NCBI GenBank assembly: GCA_021014325.1
Contig: CM037471.1
Location: 19,860,818 to 19,924,817 of the forward strand
DNA length: 64,000 bases
DNA from: Plazaster borealis
Taxonomy: Eukaryota > Echinodermata > Asteroidea > Forcipulatida > Labidiasteridae
Direction of reading: 5' to 3'
The notes beneath the pieces are model-generated. The model searched no databases, was not told the DNA's origin, and saw only the letters and a program-made list of their open reading frames with translations. The stretch's first letter is position 1, and every line of letters starts with the position of its first letter. Below, piece by piece: positions 37,968 to 49,427 of the stretch. Made by a program: the position numbers and the translations under genes.

Positions 37968-38769
37968 AGTTTTCATTGCTCGAAAGGGACCAAAACAACA
38001 GCAACAAAAAATTGACTCGCCAAAGCTGTGTTTTATTGGATTTACTAAAACACTCGCCCCGTCAATAAACTTCCTGCTGTTTGGGTCAGATTCCGTCTGT
38101 TCGTAATATTAGAAGCAGACTCCAAGACTACTGCACACAATTTTATGAGAGAAGAAAAAAAATACCCGTAATGTGTGTGTCAATTTTTAAAGGGAATATT
38201 GGAGATTGGTAATCTTTATTTCGGACACGTATGTGTTCATCCAACTGACATTGTAACATCCTCATCATAGGTTGAAATTATCTAGTGCAGATAATTAGCG
38301 GCATGTTGTCTAATTTTTGTAACAGGCTTTCGCGGTTTGAGTCATAACAAAATGCGCAGTGTTTTACTGCAATTATAAAGAAATGTATTTGCAGGATGTT
38401 GTTTTACCCTTCGCCCACGATTCTTTCTCCCCCTCTTTCTCTCTTTATTGTTTTCCGCTTCTTTTTCCATATTTCTTTCATTTATTTCCTTGCTTTAATT
38501 CCCCCTTTTTTCTTGGGGTGTCTAATTTTACCGGGGGTACGTGCCCCGTAGCCCCTCACTGGATCCGCACCTGAACGATGCACAAAACATTCGTCACGTG
38601 CAAATTGTGACCATAACTCCTGAAAATAACATTTCCCTTGAGATATGTTTCCTTAAAAGTAAAACAATTCATTTTGAAAAGCCCGATAATTGAAAACAAA
38701 AACAAACAGTGAATTATTTTATAAGGTTCCCCCTCTGTTTTCTCATGATCGATCGAGCTTTTCGTGTAC

Positions 38770-39010
38770 ATTATTGGGTCACATGAAGTGCGGATACTGG
38801 TCTTTGACAATAGACCTTATGCACATGATGTCATAACAGTAGGGCGCCCTCGCCTAGAGGTCAAAATGAGGTTGTTCATTGGCCAATTCTGTGCGCCGCG
38901 CGTACAAATCTGTGCGTTTCGATTGTTTCGTCATCGTTTTACCTCCAAGATGGCGGCTGTATGACGTCAATGCATAAGGTCTATTACCAATGTTGTCCGC
39001 GCGCTTTAAC
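38770..39010. mobile_element. Family 2 fragment carrying a nested TAGACCTTATGC element
   Basis: The right end of a family 2 element (GGTCACATGAAGTGC, GGTCTTTGACAA, then ACCAATGTTGTCCGCGCGCTTTAA) is split by a 173-bp element at 38811-38983. The ends of that inner element are TAGACCTTATGC and GCATAAGGTCTA. Confidence 0.7.
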
Positions 39011-41383
39011 TAATTTGTACGGACCGTCAACGGGTTGTTTTTTTGTTCGGTGTCTCAAATGAATGCTTAAACCTTCCACAACTAGCCTAAAGAAAAATGG
39101 AGATTAATTTCAGCAAAAAATAATTCAATTACATTTAACATGCATTCACATTCACGCATTTTCCCCTGATTTATTCAAACTAGGGTTTCTTTTTAGGTAC
39201 TATTGCATTCAATTTCATTTTCGTGCACTCATGATTTCGTTCCTCTGATTCAATTGGGTTTCTTAATCATTCTATTTCATGTATAGGGATACAAGACACA
39301 TTCCCACCGATCTGCTGAGTTGAATTTCTACTATTGATGAAATTGAATGGTTGACCAGCCTCGTGCTGCTGCGAAAATAATTGAATGATCTTTGCGACAA
39401 TGAATTTCAATGATCTTATTCGGCAACTGAATGCTAAACTGTTGTCATTGATCTACCTCTTTTGACTGTTGAATGCTGATGCGACGGAACATTCATTTTC
39501 AAAGAAATGGAATGAGCCGGGTGTTAAATTGAATGAGTTTTTGTTGAAAAAGGGCCGGGGAAAAAACATATATCTAAATCTATTTTTAGCATGAATTTGG
39601 CAATCAAATCAGATTTGGAATCATTTAAAAAATAATGTGAGTGACGTAAACAAATTAAACAGAGGAAATCGATGAAAAGGTGCAACTTTCTTCAATGCCA
39701 AAGATGAGTTGAAACCAAACCACTGTTATCAGTCAAAAGCTCGTTGCACTAGTAGCTACTCTAGGTATCAAAGTTCTTTCTCATCTTAAATTTTTGTGGA
39801 AAATCAGATGTATTTAGCACAGTAGGCAGTGACTGGTTTCCTTCCGCACCAGTGAGCTATGTAACTAATACCCATAACCTTTTGCGATCCTCAGAAGATG
39901 GCCCTGGCTCCTTTGGACATCTTTGGTGTAATTCCCTGTCTACCGATATAAGATCATAACACTGTAGAGAACTGTAAAATGGGACCAACCTATATCCCTC
40001 TTTTTAATAGATGTTAAATTTGCATCGGGGATAAAGAATATTATATTTGGTTTTACCCGTACACCTATGTGTGTAAAGCACTGTATACTCAGTACTTTCC
40101 CGAGTCCTGTGGAAAAAATCCCTCTTCTTTCAATATCGCGTTTTTATACACCAGGGTAACAGCGTGATGAAGCGGCTTTTTTCTTTCGTCCTTTCTTTCT
40201 TAATAATTGACCCAGATGCCCAGATAGATTCTCCGTGATTTTCACCACACGCAGCTTGACAACAAGCAAGGGGGATTCTCACTACTTCACCGCCACAGGT
40301 GTAGGTTGATCTCCGCTCATCCTCACGGCCGCTCCGTAAGGAGTCCAGCTTGACTGCCATATCCCGTTACACCATTTTCCTTTCTGGACGATTATTAACG
40401 TGCAACTGTTTTTTAACCAGCGAAATTAGCTGCGCAATTACTGGCAACTGTTGTATGACATGGCCTAGATTTGAAGATGGAATCTATATGGTTATAGACG
40501 GTGGGGGTGTAATCATGTTAACGAAAACAACGCCCTCTGTCACCTTGAGTAGAAGACAACGCGCTGACCTCTCTCGATATTTTGTTTTTCCTGTCATAGG
40601 AGGAGTACCTATGCCGTTTGCAAATGGGCTAAACAGCGAAAGTGCAAGCCATGCCCCAACAAATGATGCGACCAAAATGAGCGACACCAACAACAACACC
40701 GTAACGAACGCAGTGGGAAGGTGAACCAATCAGCACTCTGCAAAGCCACAAACATTTACATAGTATAAATATTCATATCTTGATCTTTTTCGGAAGTGCC
40801 ATTTATTTGTTTTCCCATCAATCTTGTAGAGCTTCAAGACTGACAAAAAGGGGAACGAATAACTAATGTATATTTTACTTTTTGTATGTAGATTATTATT
40901 TTATCGGATGATGTAATCTGGTCAAAAACATTTGATGTAAACAAGAAGACTTACAATTTCATTTGAGTTGTTACACATTTTGTGAAAGTCGTTCATTACA
41001 CAATTTTGAAAGTTGCTCAAATCTTAAGCATAATCTAATATAGGCCTATTTATTAAATAAATTTAATATTTGTTTGTCACAGCGGTCCACAGGCTGTAGG
41101 AAGAGCCAAGTAGTAGGCTATAGGTTTCCCCAGAAAATTTCAACCAAAATTCTCTCAATTTGACAATTTAATTGTTATTTTAAAATTTACCCAGTCAGTT
41201 TCCCTTGTTGTTTATTACTTGATGTTGGTCCACCCTTACATCGGACTGCAGTACCTGAAAGGCAATGTACAGTTGGCCATAATGGCATTATAATTTCATT
41301 TAAAAAGAAGAAGAGATTATTCAGTTTTTGGGGGAGAGTAGACAAATTGATCCTTTGGATTTGATCTTGACACTTTACAGTTA

Positions 41384-41727
41384 AAGGGTGTGTACAACAT
41401 TGGTAAGGTTGAACATTATAAATGTTCACAGATTTGCACATAACTTGCATCCGGTATAAAGATGGTCATGGTGGAAAACTTCCCTTGAAATAGTTTTGCT
41501 TGAAATGCTATAGTTTTTAGGAAATGGGTAAAACAATTAGTCTCTTTCACCGGTGATAACATCTGATGTTTGAAAACAGTGAAAATATATAATGGGGTTT
41601 TCCACTGTTTTCTCATGACTCTGAAAACCGATTTAGCTTAAACTTTCACAGGTTTGCATGTATGTTGGGTCACATCAAGTGTGTATACTGGTCTTTGACA
41701 ATTACCAATGTTGTACATTTGCTTTAA
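41384..41727 (-). mobile_element. TTAA-type element (family 2, copy 4)
   Basis: It runs from TTAAAGGGTGTGTACAACAT to ACCAATGTTGTACATTTGCTTTAA, with TTAA at both ends. The right TTAA is shared with the next element. Confidence 0.75.
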
Positions 41728-42154
41728 AGGCAGTGTATACTTTTGGTAATTGTCAAAGACCAGTAACCTCACTTGGTTTATCCATTTTCCTTCCTCCATG
41801 GTGTATCCCATTCCCAACATATGCATAACATAACAAACCTGTGATAATTTGAGCTCAATAAAAAAAAATTGGTCATCGAAGTTGCAAGACAATAATGAAC
41901 GAAAAAACCCTGATCTTGTTGTGCATAGAATCGTGTGCTTTCAGATGCCTGAGAAAGCTTTTGTGCCTGTAGCCTTTCTCAGTATCAAATTTTGGGGTTG
42001 AAAATTACCTCTTTCTCTAAAACTACATTACTTCAAAGGGGGTCGTTTCTAACAATGTTTTATAATATCAACAGCTCCCTAGTGCTCTTTACCAAGTAAG
42101 TTTTTATGGTCATTAATTTTTGGAGTAATTACCAAAGGTATACCCTTCTTTTAA
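41724..42154 (-). mobile_element. TTAA element (family 1, copy I)
   Basis: It begins TTAAAGGCAGTGTATACTTT and ends CAAAGGTATACCCTTCTTTTAA. It overlaps the preceding element by the shared TTAA, so the two sit back to back. Confidence 0.75.
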
Positions 42155-42679
42155 TTCAAAAGAAAATGACTACATGCACACATAAATAAAAGTAAATAAG
42201 AAACATTATTCATAAATAAGTTTCCTGCTTTTATTTAGGAGTACAATTAAATATGGAAAACTTCAACATTATTTATACAAACTGTAACAAACCATACTTA
42301 CCCAAATTATTTACAAGTTTTACAGGAAGTTTTTATTTTAAAGTTATCAAAGAAACTTACTAGTGTTTAAGATATTGTATAATATGTATAAATTCCTTTT
42401 GAAGTTAAACTTAAAGACTGCGAGAATTGAGACAACTTTTTTTCTGGAGGAGATTCATGTTGTTGACAGATTTGTTTGTTGTTTTGCATTGGAGAAACAT
42501 CCAACTAGAAGGTAAACAAGACAGCTACTGTTTTGTAAACATTCAGGCCATCTTCATTTTGAACGAGTACTTCCATTGCATGTCACTGTACATTTGTATA
42601 TGTGACAATCAAACAAACTATACTAGACTATTGGAAAATCTTAAAGTATATGGAAAACTTTTGAAAGGGCACAAGACAT

Positions 42680-42875
42680 GGGCCCAATTTCATAGAGCTG
42701 CTTAAGCAGAAAAGAGTGCTTAAAAATTGTCTGCTAAGCAAAAATAAGCAGGATACCAGTGACATAGTGTACATCTGTGACATGGTGTTTTTGATAGTAA
42801 CCTTCTTCTGGTAAGCATAATTTGGTTGTGCTTGGATACTTGTTGTGCTTAAGCAGCTCTATGAAATTGAACCCA
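42680..42875. mobile_element. Element with GGGCCCAATTTCATAGAGCTGC ends
   Basis: The left end GGGCCCAATTTCATAGAGCT and right end GCAGCTCTATGAAATTGAACCC are inverted. Many CTTAAGCA/TGCTTA motifs lie inside. The same family occurs at 11418, and a relative lies at 46221. Confidence 0.8.
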
Positions 42876-43100
42876 GAGCAACTTAGGCCTCCATGGCCTC
42901 ATTGTAATTTCAGGTCTGAACATTTCTTTGTACTCTTTGTTCCTTGTTCCTTGTTCCTTGTTCGAACTTTATATGAATAAAGAAATGTACACAGTTACAT
43001 AATACAGAAAATTTATCAGTTTCCAGTGTACATTTATAGTGACTGAAACCTACTGAAACCTACAAAAAATACATGTATCAAAATTTGGCTTTATGGTAAT

Positions 43101-43106
43101 TTTATT
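43101..43106 (-). terminator. Possible TMEM9 polyadenylation signal
   Basis: AATAAA on the minus strand about 335 bp past the TMEM9 stop. It is the first clear hexamer noticed downstream, and the cleavage site is unknown. Confidence 0.3.
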
Positions 43107-43207
43107 TTAGGACTGTTAAACAGGTGCAGTGAAATTACTGTCTGAGAAAATCTGTTTTCCTTACAGAAAGATTATATACATATCTTGTCAGTAACAATAA
43201 ATTGCAT

Positions 43208-43275
43208 TCACTAGAGGTGTGGACTTTCACTAGAGGCTGGGACTTTCACTAGAGGCGTACACTTTCACAAGAGAG
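43208..43275. repeat. Short tandem repeat GGACTTTCACTAGAGG
   Basis: Three to four imperfect units of about 21 bp lie in the presumed TMEM9 3' UTR. Confidence 0.8.
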
Positions 43276-43440
43276 CGGTACCTCATGTTGTCCACTGGTT
43301 GCCAGGGTTTCACCCAGCAGGGGCCTAAGATACACCCATTGGGGTACCAGGATTACGCCCAAACCAGGGTGTTTTACCAGTGGTGGCCCCTGGCCTAATG
43401 CTACAGAAGCTCACTGCTTATAGTTCTGGAACTGTTCTGG

Positions 43441-46400
43441 TTAGCTTAGTAACGTGTGATTCTCAAACACATCTCTCCGTTGTTGAATCACTTTTCGTTT
43501 CCATCTCTTCTGAGCCGATCCGACACGATCGATGTAAGACAGTTTGCGAGTTGGTCTTGATGACACCTCCTGCTGTAAAGAAACCAAAACATAGGGGTTT
43601 ATCATCTTGTTGCTATAGCAACATAAAGCTCTTATAGTAGACCTTATGCATTGAAATCATCATGCCACCATCTTTAGAAGGTAAAGCAATGATGAACGAT
43701 TGAAACGCACATCTTTGTGCATGCAGCGCAAAGGACGGGCCAATGAGCACGCTCCTCGGACCTCTAGCTGAGGGCGCCCTACTCAAATGACATCATAGGC
43801 ATAATGTCTATTGTATTATCCAAATGTTCCGTGTTAGTTTATGATCCAGGCCTGGAATTACATGGAGGCCATGGCCTCTGTTGCCCCTGGTCTTGGCCTT
43901 GGTTCCCCCTTAAAATTGTTCCCATATACTTTTAAGATTTTCCAATGTCAGTGCCCTTCGCAAAATGAAAACCGCCTTGCCATCTCAAAGATGAAATTCC
44001 AGGCCTGAATTGAGTTAATTCTTCATGATAAGTTGTTTTTCACAGTTAACCTTTCCCCTTTCCTGATCAACTAAAATGGAAAAATAGACAAATTTTAAAC
44101 AAAACAAGTGTGTTTTTATATTATGCACAGAATCAGGCCTTCATTTTAAGAAATAAGAGGAGAGCTTTAAACTGCTCTCCTTAAATTTTGAGGAGAGCTC
44201 TCTGCACTCCTCAGAACCAAACTTCACGCAATCGCTCTCCTCAAAACTGAAGGTCAGCAGAATACTGTTGTATACAACTTACATCTGTTTCATGCGGTGT
44301 ACGCCTTTGATCCACATGTCCTCTCTTTAACATACCAGGGTCCATGATGAATAAGGCAATAAGATACAGAACCAGTATCCCAGCAAAGACTATCAGGAAG
44401 ACGACTACAATCTGAAGACAAAACATGAGTTTCACAAAATGTTGGGTAAGATAGTGGACAATTGTACTACGGAGCTCTGGAAATGCCATCCATCTTGTTG
44501 AGATCCTGGGATACTTTACTGCAGGATGATGACATCATAAACGTAAGATGACGACATCCCGAGATAATTTATGTAAGATGACGACATCCCGAGATAATTT
44601 ATCTTGGAAGACGCCATCTTGAAGTAGGATGCTGTCTTCCCAAGATAATTTATCTTGGGATCTCGACATTTTCCGGATGTTATCATCCCATAATGAAGTA
44701 ACTCGGGAAGTTGACATACTACGTTCGGGATGTCGTCATCTCGAGAGAATTTATCTTTAGAAGTCGACATCTTACCTTCATGATGTCGACATTCTTAGAT
44801 AAAATATATTGGGAAGAAGACATCTTTCTTTAGGATGTCGTCAAACCGAGATAAATCATCTCAGGGTGTCGTCATCTTACGTTTATGATGTCATCATCCA
44901 GCAGTAAATTATCTCAGGATCTCAACATGTCAGATGGCATTTCCAGAGCTCTGTAGTTCTGCAATCTCTATAATAATATATAATACTTGTTTCTTATAGT
45001 TATATAGCGTAAATATCCGAGCAGCTGGATCAAGGTGCTTTACAACATTTATTATCCCTGTTCTTCAGGTATACCTACATTGTAGACCATTCCTCAGAAT
45101 TTGTCAACTCCCCGGAGGAGCAATACAAATCAGAGCATGCTGATCAAAACGCCGACTTGTTACACCACCGGTTCTTTTCAGAACCACCACAACTTACAGA
45201 GAGATTTTTTTTTCATTTACTTAGTGAAACTGAAACTTGATAGTCAAGTCAGTGTAGATGTAGACCAAAACATTGATTTCATTTTCATTTCATTTGTTAA
45301 TTCTGGTTGTGAAGCAAAGGACTATCAGAAAAGCGAACTCAATCACTGTACTAGCCAAGAACCCCATGGAGAAAAGACAAGGAAGGAAGTTTCAGTTTTA
45401 GATGTTGGAGGAAAACCCCAGAATTATTCCAGGGAAAACCTACGCAATCAGGTAGGTACTGAAAACCCAATCCACAAAGTGCCCCCGGTGTGATTCGACC
45501 CGGGGTCCTAGAGGTGGAAGACAGGAAAGATACCACTACACCAACCCGACCACCCAAAAATGATTAAAATGTATCTCCATTCTCCACCAAAATGTTCAGG
45601 TTCAATGTTAAGGTTTTAGTTTCACCATGTACATGAACAAAATCTCTCTATAAGTTGTGGCGGTTCTGAAAAGAATCGGCGATCTAACAACTCGACATTT
45701 CGATCATGATGCTCTGATCGTCTTCAGGTCTTCAGCTTTTACTTGAAGACGATCAGAAGCATCCTGATCAAAACGTCGAGTTACTAGACCGCCGGATCTT
45801 TTCAGCACCACTACAACTCATAGAGAGATTGTTTTTTATGTTACATGGGTTTACTACCATGTAATGTTTCAAATCCTAAAATACTACAAAGATTCTTACT
45901 CTAAATGAAGGGAGGATTGGCAATAAATTATTAGCTAAATGCCTTGGAGGTCACGATCAAGTGGGAAAGCAAAATACATGTAGGGGAGTGGTAACAGGGT
46001 TTGCAGTGAATGGCCAGGGGGACCAGTTAGTTTATCATTACAATAAGCTATTTTGAGATATGGTGGACACTATAGGTTTGGGTAAGTTTGTCTGTATACA
46101 CCTAAACCAAACCATACACTCTTATAGTGTTCACCATATCTCAAAAAGGCTAATAGTCGGCCAGCTTTTTCACTGGTCCTTTTTCACTGGTACTTGACTT
46201 TGAAGCCATACAAACAATCAGGGCCCAATTTCATGACACTGCTTTCCAAATAATTCTGCGCTTACGCGCACTGTAATGTGTGTATTTCTATGGGACGCAG
46301 CTGGGCGTAAGGGCAGAATTCTACGGTAAGCAGTGCCATGAAAACTGGCCCAGTACAGTCAGTGGTTTCCACATAGCTTTTAAGAAGCAATGAACTAGTC

Positions 46401-49220
46401 AGCAGGACCACTCTGACAGTATTTTGACTGGTCCTCAGAATGTATACCTAGCATTTGGCCAGCGGATCACTGTTTAAGGGAGAACGCTGAGTAACTCTTA
46501 TCATTTTCTTACCTCGATCGTGATTGTATTTCTTTCTTCATAGTGGCATTCACACCTCAAGCATTCCAACTCACTCCTTTTTGTAACGTGCTCACAAGTA
46601 CTTTAAAAGGAAAATTTATAAAAGAACATGTAAGAATTAAAAGGTAGGGTCATGGATTGTTTTTTGTCAACGTAAGGCTGATTTGTAGGCAAAATTATAA
46701 AGAATGAAATAATAAAAGTGAAAGTTTATAATAATAATAAAAATAATATTGACTCTTTTATATAGTGCAATTCCAAAGAGTGATCATTGCGCTTTGAACA
46801 TTATTACCCCTGGTCACTGGGCCATTTTTTGTCATTCCCTAACCCTAAACCATCTCAGCTCCTTGGGGAGTATACAGCCTGTGCTGCCAAGTATGTAGCG
46901 CTCTAAGCTAAATCATTCACAAGAACCATCTCTACCCTCACAGATACCTATTTACCCCTGGGTGAAGAGAAGCAATTGTAGTTAAGTGTCTTGTTCAAGG
47001 ACACAAGTGTCAAACCCACTGTGATTCGAACACACACCCTGATGACTCGGCCATCACAACTTGCATCTGCTGGCTAGTTCACTGCTTCCCAAAACTGTGT
47101 GTAAAACCACTGCCTGCTCGGAGTGTTCATATGGTCTCAAGTCCCATATAAATGACAGTGTACTGTTAGAAGAAACCCTTTAAAATAAAGACCAGTGAGA
47201 AAGCTGGTGGACTAGTGAAATGACAAGCTCGCTGGCCAGTCACTAAAAAAGTACCCTGGTATTGTGCCTTCTTTCCGCCAGTCTTTATTGACTTACCATT
47301 CTACAGCAGGTAGAGTCAGGACTGTTACATTCACAGGGTCACCCGGACATACACACTTACAACGATTATCCTCAAACTGTGCCTGTCGGTGGAATTGTAA
47401 AAAGTAAATCTCTCATTCAGGATTTAGTTGGAATGCAACATATCGTCACTGTTTTCACGAAGAGGCAGTTTAGGCCATTCCACAAAACTTTCATGTTTGG
47501 AGAAATCCACGTTTGAAGTTAAGCTATTTTTGAAATCACTGTTTCAGACACTGTTTTTTATTGAAATGCTGACATTTTTCCAAGCATAAAAGTGGAGATC
47601 TTAAATCATGCAAACCTGTTGCTATTTTAATTATAGTTAGTTTAATTATTGAGTAATTAACTGTTAAACACAAGTTTCCCTTCGTGAAAACTTCAAAACG
47701 AGGTCTGTGTGCAGCGCGTCGTGAGCGCGTCGTGTACAAACCAATGCATAAACGACGAGTGTCTGTTCATGAAAACTGAAATTTATATAGGTCATACAAA
47801 TTGTCCCTTCGTGAAAACTGAAAACGCAGAGTAGCCTCTGTTGGCACCGTGCCATGGCGCTAGATGTATGTACTTCAATGTAACAATTGGCAAATCTAAA
47901 TGTGGCTGTTCGTGAAAACGCAAAACCGATAGTTTGGGAAAATGTTCCTTGTGCTAATTAGTGTAATTAGAAAAGTATAACGTTTTATCACTTTAAACTT
48001 GGGGAAAATGTTGATGTCAATAGTAACATTCAAAATATGTAAAAAACATTGATTTGCCAAAATGCATGATTTTTTCAGAAATTGCCTCTTCGTGAAAACG
48101 GTGACGATATGTCTGACCCCTTTTAAGAACCCCATTTATCAGTTCATGGTTTTGGAAATCAATGGTAATAGTTGTCATAATTGTTACCCTCAATCCTCAT
48201 AGACTGGAGGGTTAAGTAAGACGAACCACAGGTTAAAATTTTGCAATTTTTGTTAACCTTTTTGTCAACATTTCAAATAATTGCCAAATGCCAAATTTAA
48301 AACATGGTTCGTCGTAACTTTTTACTCTTAGTCTTGGGTCTAAGAAATGCGTCCAAGGGCTACTTAAATTGTCTCAGGACTCGCAGCTAGGGGCCTACGA
48401 TTTAAAGACACTAAGTATGGTACTTTATTGAACATGTTGAATTAACAAAAAAACTGTTTACTTACATAAGGTTCATGAGTTACATTGTTTAAGTATACAA
48501 AATAGTGTGTGAAGTCATGCCAGTTGAAAATAAATTTGTAGAAAATACATGTAGATCTAGTCTACATCCATAAGGTTTATCGCGATTAGCAAAATACCAA
48601 GAGAGGGCGCTGTTTTGTCAAGCATGTCGGGTGTAGTAAAAGGGGGCAACCCGGGAAAGCGGTAGCCTGGGCGCACGACGACCGACTGTGTTGTTTATAA
48701 AATTGTTGCGACGTTCAAATCATAAGCTTGTTTACTTTTTTAGTTTGCGCAGGGCCTAAGCCATGCGTGCAAACATCGTGTACCGCGGTATGCATTTGCC
48801 CCCTATGCCCTCCCATGATGCATTGCGGTTCTGAATCGCGATAAACCTATTAACTTATTGAGTGACTAACAAAAAAGTACAATCAACAATTGTTGCAATA
48901 ATTATTTTAATATCAGCATGCATTGCTATAATAAATGCTAGTGCTTCCTTCCTCCATGGTGCTACTCTGACTGACTGTGTCGATGTAATCATGGAGTTCT
49001 TCCTTCCTCCATGGTGTAATCATAGAGAAAAGGACCCTTCTCTATCTATAATAATCTTCTAGTCTATGATGTAATGAAAACAAACAAATCACATGAGTCA
49101 ATAGACTACCATACTACACAAGTTCATTTGTAGATGTCAAAAATTACAAACCTGTGAGACCCCAAAGCACACGATAATCACAAACACTAAGGAGAGTACC
49201 ACTCCCGTTGTTGACGACAT
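43441..49220 (-). CDS. TMEM9: TMEM9 family transmembrane protein, complete, five exons
   Basis: The exons (minus strand) are 49220-49152, 47382-47297, 46600-46513, 44411-44283 and 43572-43441, for 167 residues. Phases are 0, 2, 0, 0 and every intron is GT..AG. Exon 1 is a hydrophobic signal peptide (23 residues). Exons 2-3 give the cysteine-rich luminal domain: Cys-Lys-Cys-Val-Cys-Pro, an Asn-Val-Thr glycosylation site, Cys-Thr-Cys, and Cys-Leu-Arg-Cys-Glu-Cys-His-Tyr-Glu-Glu-Arg, the last being a TMEM9 hallmark. Exon 4 is the single membrane helix, ending Met-Asp-Pro. Exon 5 is the cytosolic tail with Gln-Lys-Arg-Trp-Lys and the conserved Arg-Arg-x-Val-Phe-x-x-His ending in Leu-Ser. The order and length match TMEM9/TMEM9B (human TMEM9 183 residues). 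Known family members sit in late endosomes and lysosomes and bind CLC chloride transporters or V-ATPase. I cannot separate TMEM9 from TMEM9B, and invertebrates usually have one. It is divergent from STRAP. Confidence 0.93.
43638..43810. mobile_element. TAGACCTTATGCA element, copy 2
   Basis: The ends TAGACCTTATGCAT and GCATAATGTCTA are inverted. Internal CTCGG and GAGGGCGCCCTAC blocks match, in inverse, the copy at 38811-38983. It lies in the last TMEM9 intron. Confidence 0.8.
43846..44008. repeat. GGCCTGGAATTACA repeat, copy 2
   Basis: CCAGGCCTGGAATTACATGG to GAAATTCCAGGCCTG, a close relative of 19015-19182. It lies in TMEM9 intron 4. Confidence 0.8.
44467..44956. mobile_element. 490-bp inverted-repeat element built of ~30-bp units
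   Basis: The ends CTACGGAGCTCTGGAAATGC and its complement GCATTTCCAGAGCTCTGTAG are inverted. The interior is a series of diverged units around GACGACATCCCGAGATAATT in both orientations. It lies in TMEM9 intron 3, and the ORFs through it are repeat translations. Confidence 0.85.
45095..45200. repeat. Half of a hammerhead-like palindromic repeat
   Basis: It contains AGCATGCTGATCAAAACGCC and GGTTCTTTTCAGAACCACCA, matching one arm of the element at 45640-45840. Confidence 0.6.
45360..45560 (-). mobile_element. tRNA-derived SINE (minus strand)
   Basis: Read on the minus strand, the head at 45556-45489 has an A box GTTGGTGTAGTGGTA and a B box GGTCGAATC, followed by a body of about 130 bp. It is tRNA-like but lacks a clean cloverleaf, so it is a SINE, not a tRNA gene. 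Confidence 0.6.
45640..45840. mobile_element. Palindromic element with paired hammerhead-like motifs
   Basis: The arms (CTCTCTATAAGTTGTGG and CCACTACAACTCATAGAGAG) enclose two inverted copies of a CTTGAAGAC, GATCAG/CTGATC, AAAAC, GTC motif. The loop is similar in design to the insertion at 25190. Confidence 0.65.
46047..46153. mobile_element. Short palindromic element (TTTTGAGATATGGTGGACA), copy 2
   Basis: It pairs AGCTATTTTGAGATATGGTG with CACCATATCTCAAAAAGGCT. It is a sister of 26358-26479 and lies in TMEM9 intron 3. Confidence 0.8.
46221..46352. mobile_element. GGGCCCAATTTCATGACACTGC element
   Basis: Inverted ends GGGCCCAATTTCATGACACT and CAGTGCCATGAAAACTGGCCC, 132 bp. It is related by its ends to the elements at 11418 and 42680. 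Confidence 0.75.
46728..47063 (-). mobile_element. tRNA-derived SINE (minus strand)
   Basis: Minus strand: A box TGATGGCCGAGTC, B box GTTCGAATC, then CCTTGAACAAGACACTTAAC, a body, and a tail ending TATAAAAGAGTCAATATTAT and ATT repeats. This is a classic SINE2-type layout in TMEM9 intron 2. Confidence 0.8.
47440..48110. mobile_element. 670-bp terminal-inverted-repeat element
   Basis: The ends ATATCGTCACTGTTTTCACG and CGTGAAAACGGTGACGATAT are inverted over about 35 bp. Several further CTTCGTGAAAAC motifs lie inside. No transposase ORF was seen. It is in TMEM9 intron 1. Confidence 0.8.
48572..48849. mobile_element. Element with AAGGTTTATCGCGATT ends
   Basis: AAGGTTTATCGCGATT and its complement AATCGCGATAAACCT bound 278 bp of relatively GC-rich, noncoding DNA. 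Confidence 0.85.
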
Positions 49221-49427
49221 TTTAAAACTGCAAAATATATCAGTTTTTGCACATAAATAATGTCTAAATCACATGACGATGATTGCTAGTGATCGAATGT
49301 CTACCGAATTTACTGTTTTTGTTCCGCATGTAGAGCGCCCTCTTGTGTTGATTATTTTTGCCTCTGCCAAAAATATTAAATGTCGCCCTCAATCGCCTTT
49401 GTTTTTGTATGCCCTTTAATTTTCAAC
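49221..49427. promoter_or_regulatory. Shared bidirectional promoter of TMEM9 and STRAP
   Basis: Only 207 bp separate the two initiator codons, which point away from each other. This interval must contain both 5' UTRs and core promoters unless a 5' exon lies elsewhere. No TATA box is obvious. The motif CGCCCTC occurs twice (near 49336 and 49383). Confidence 0.65.

Larger units (their letters stand above)
36475..43440. other. Intergenic region between convergent bHLH gene and TMEM9
   Basis: It holds the presumed 3' UTRs and the repeats listed separately. Stretches around 36620-37090, 39010-40130 and 40730-41380 are AT-rich with nothing recognised. A segment near 40019-40072 (TTTGCATCGGGGATAAAG...) repeats one at 18968-19016. 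Confidence 0.65.

Noticed and set aside
40484..40729. Minus-strand ORF with a hydrophobic start resembling a signal anchor, and the nearby ORF at 40130-40360
   Set aside because: No homology recognised, no convincing joint exon structure, and the start overlaps a CCAAT-like sequence suggesting noncoding DNA.
45101..45493. 130-aa ORF in TMEM9 intron 3
   Set aside because: It runs through a palindromic repeat fragment and a SINE with no domain.
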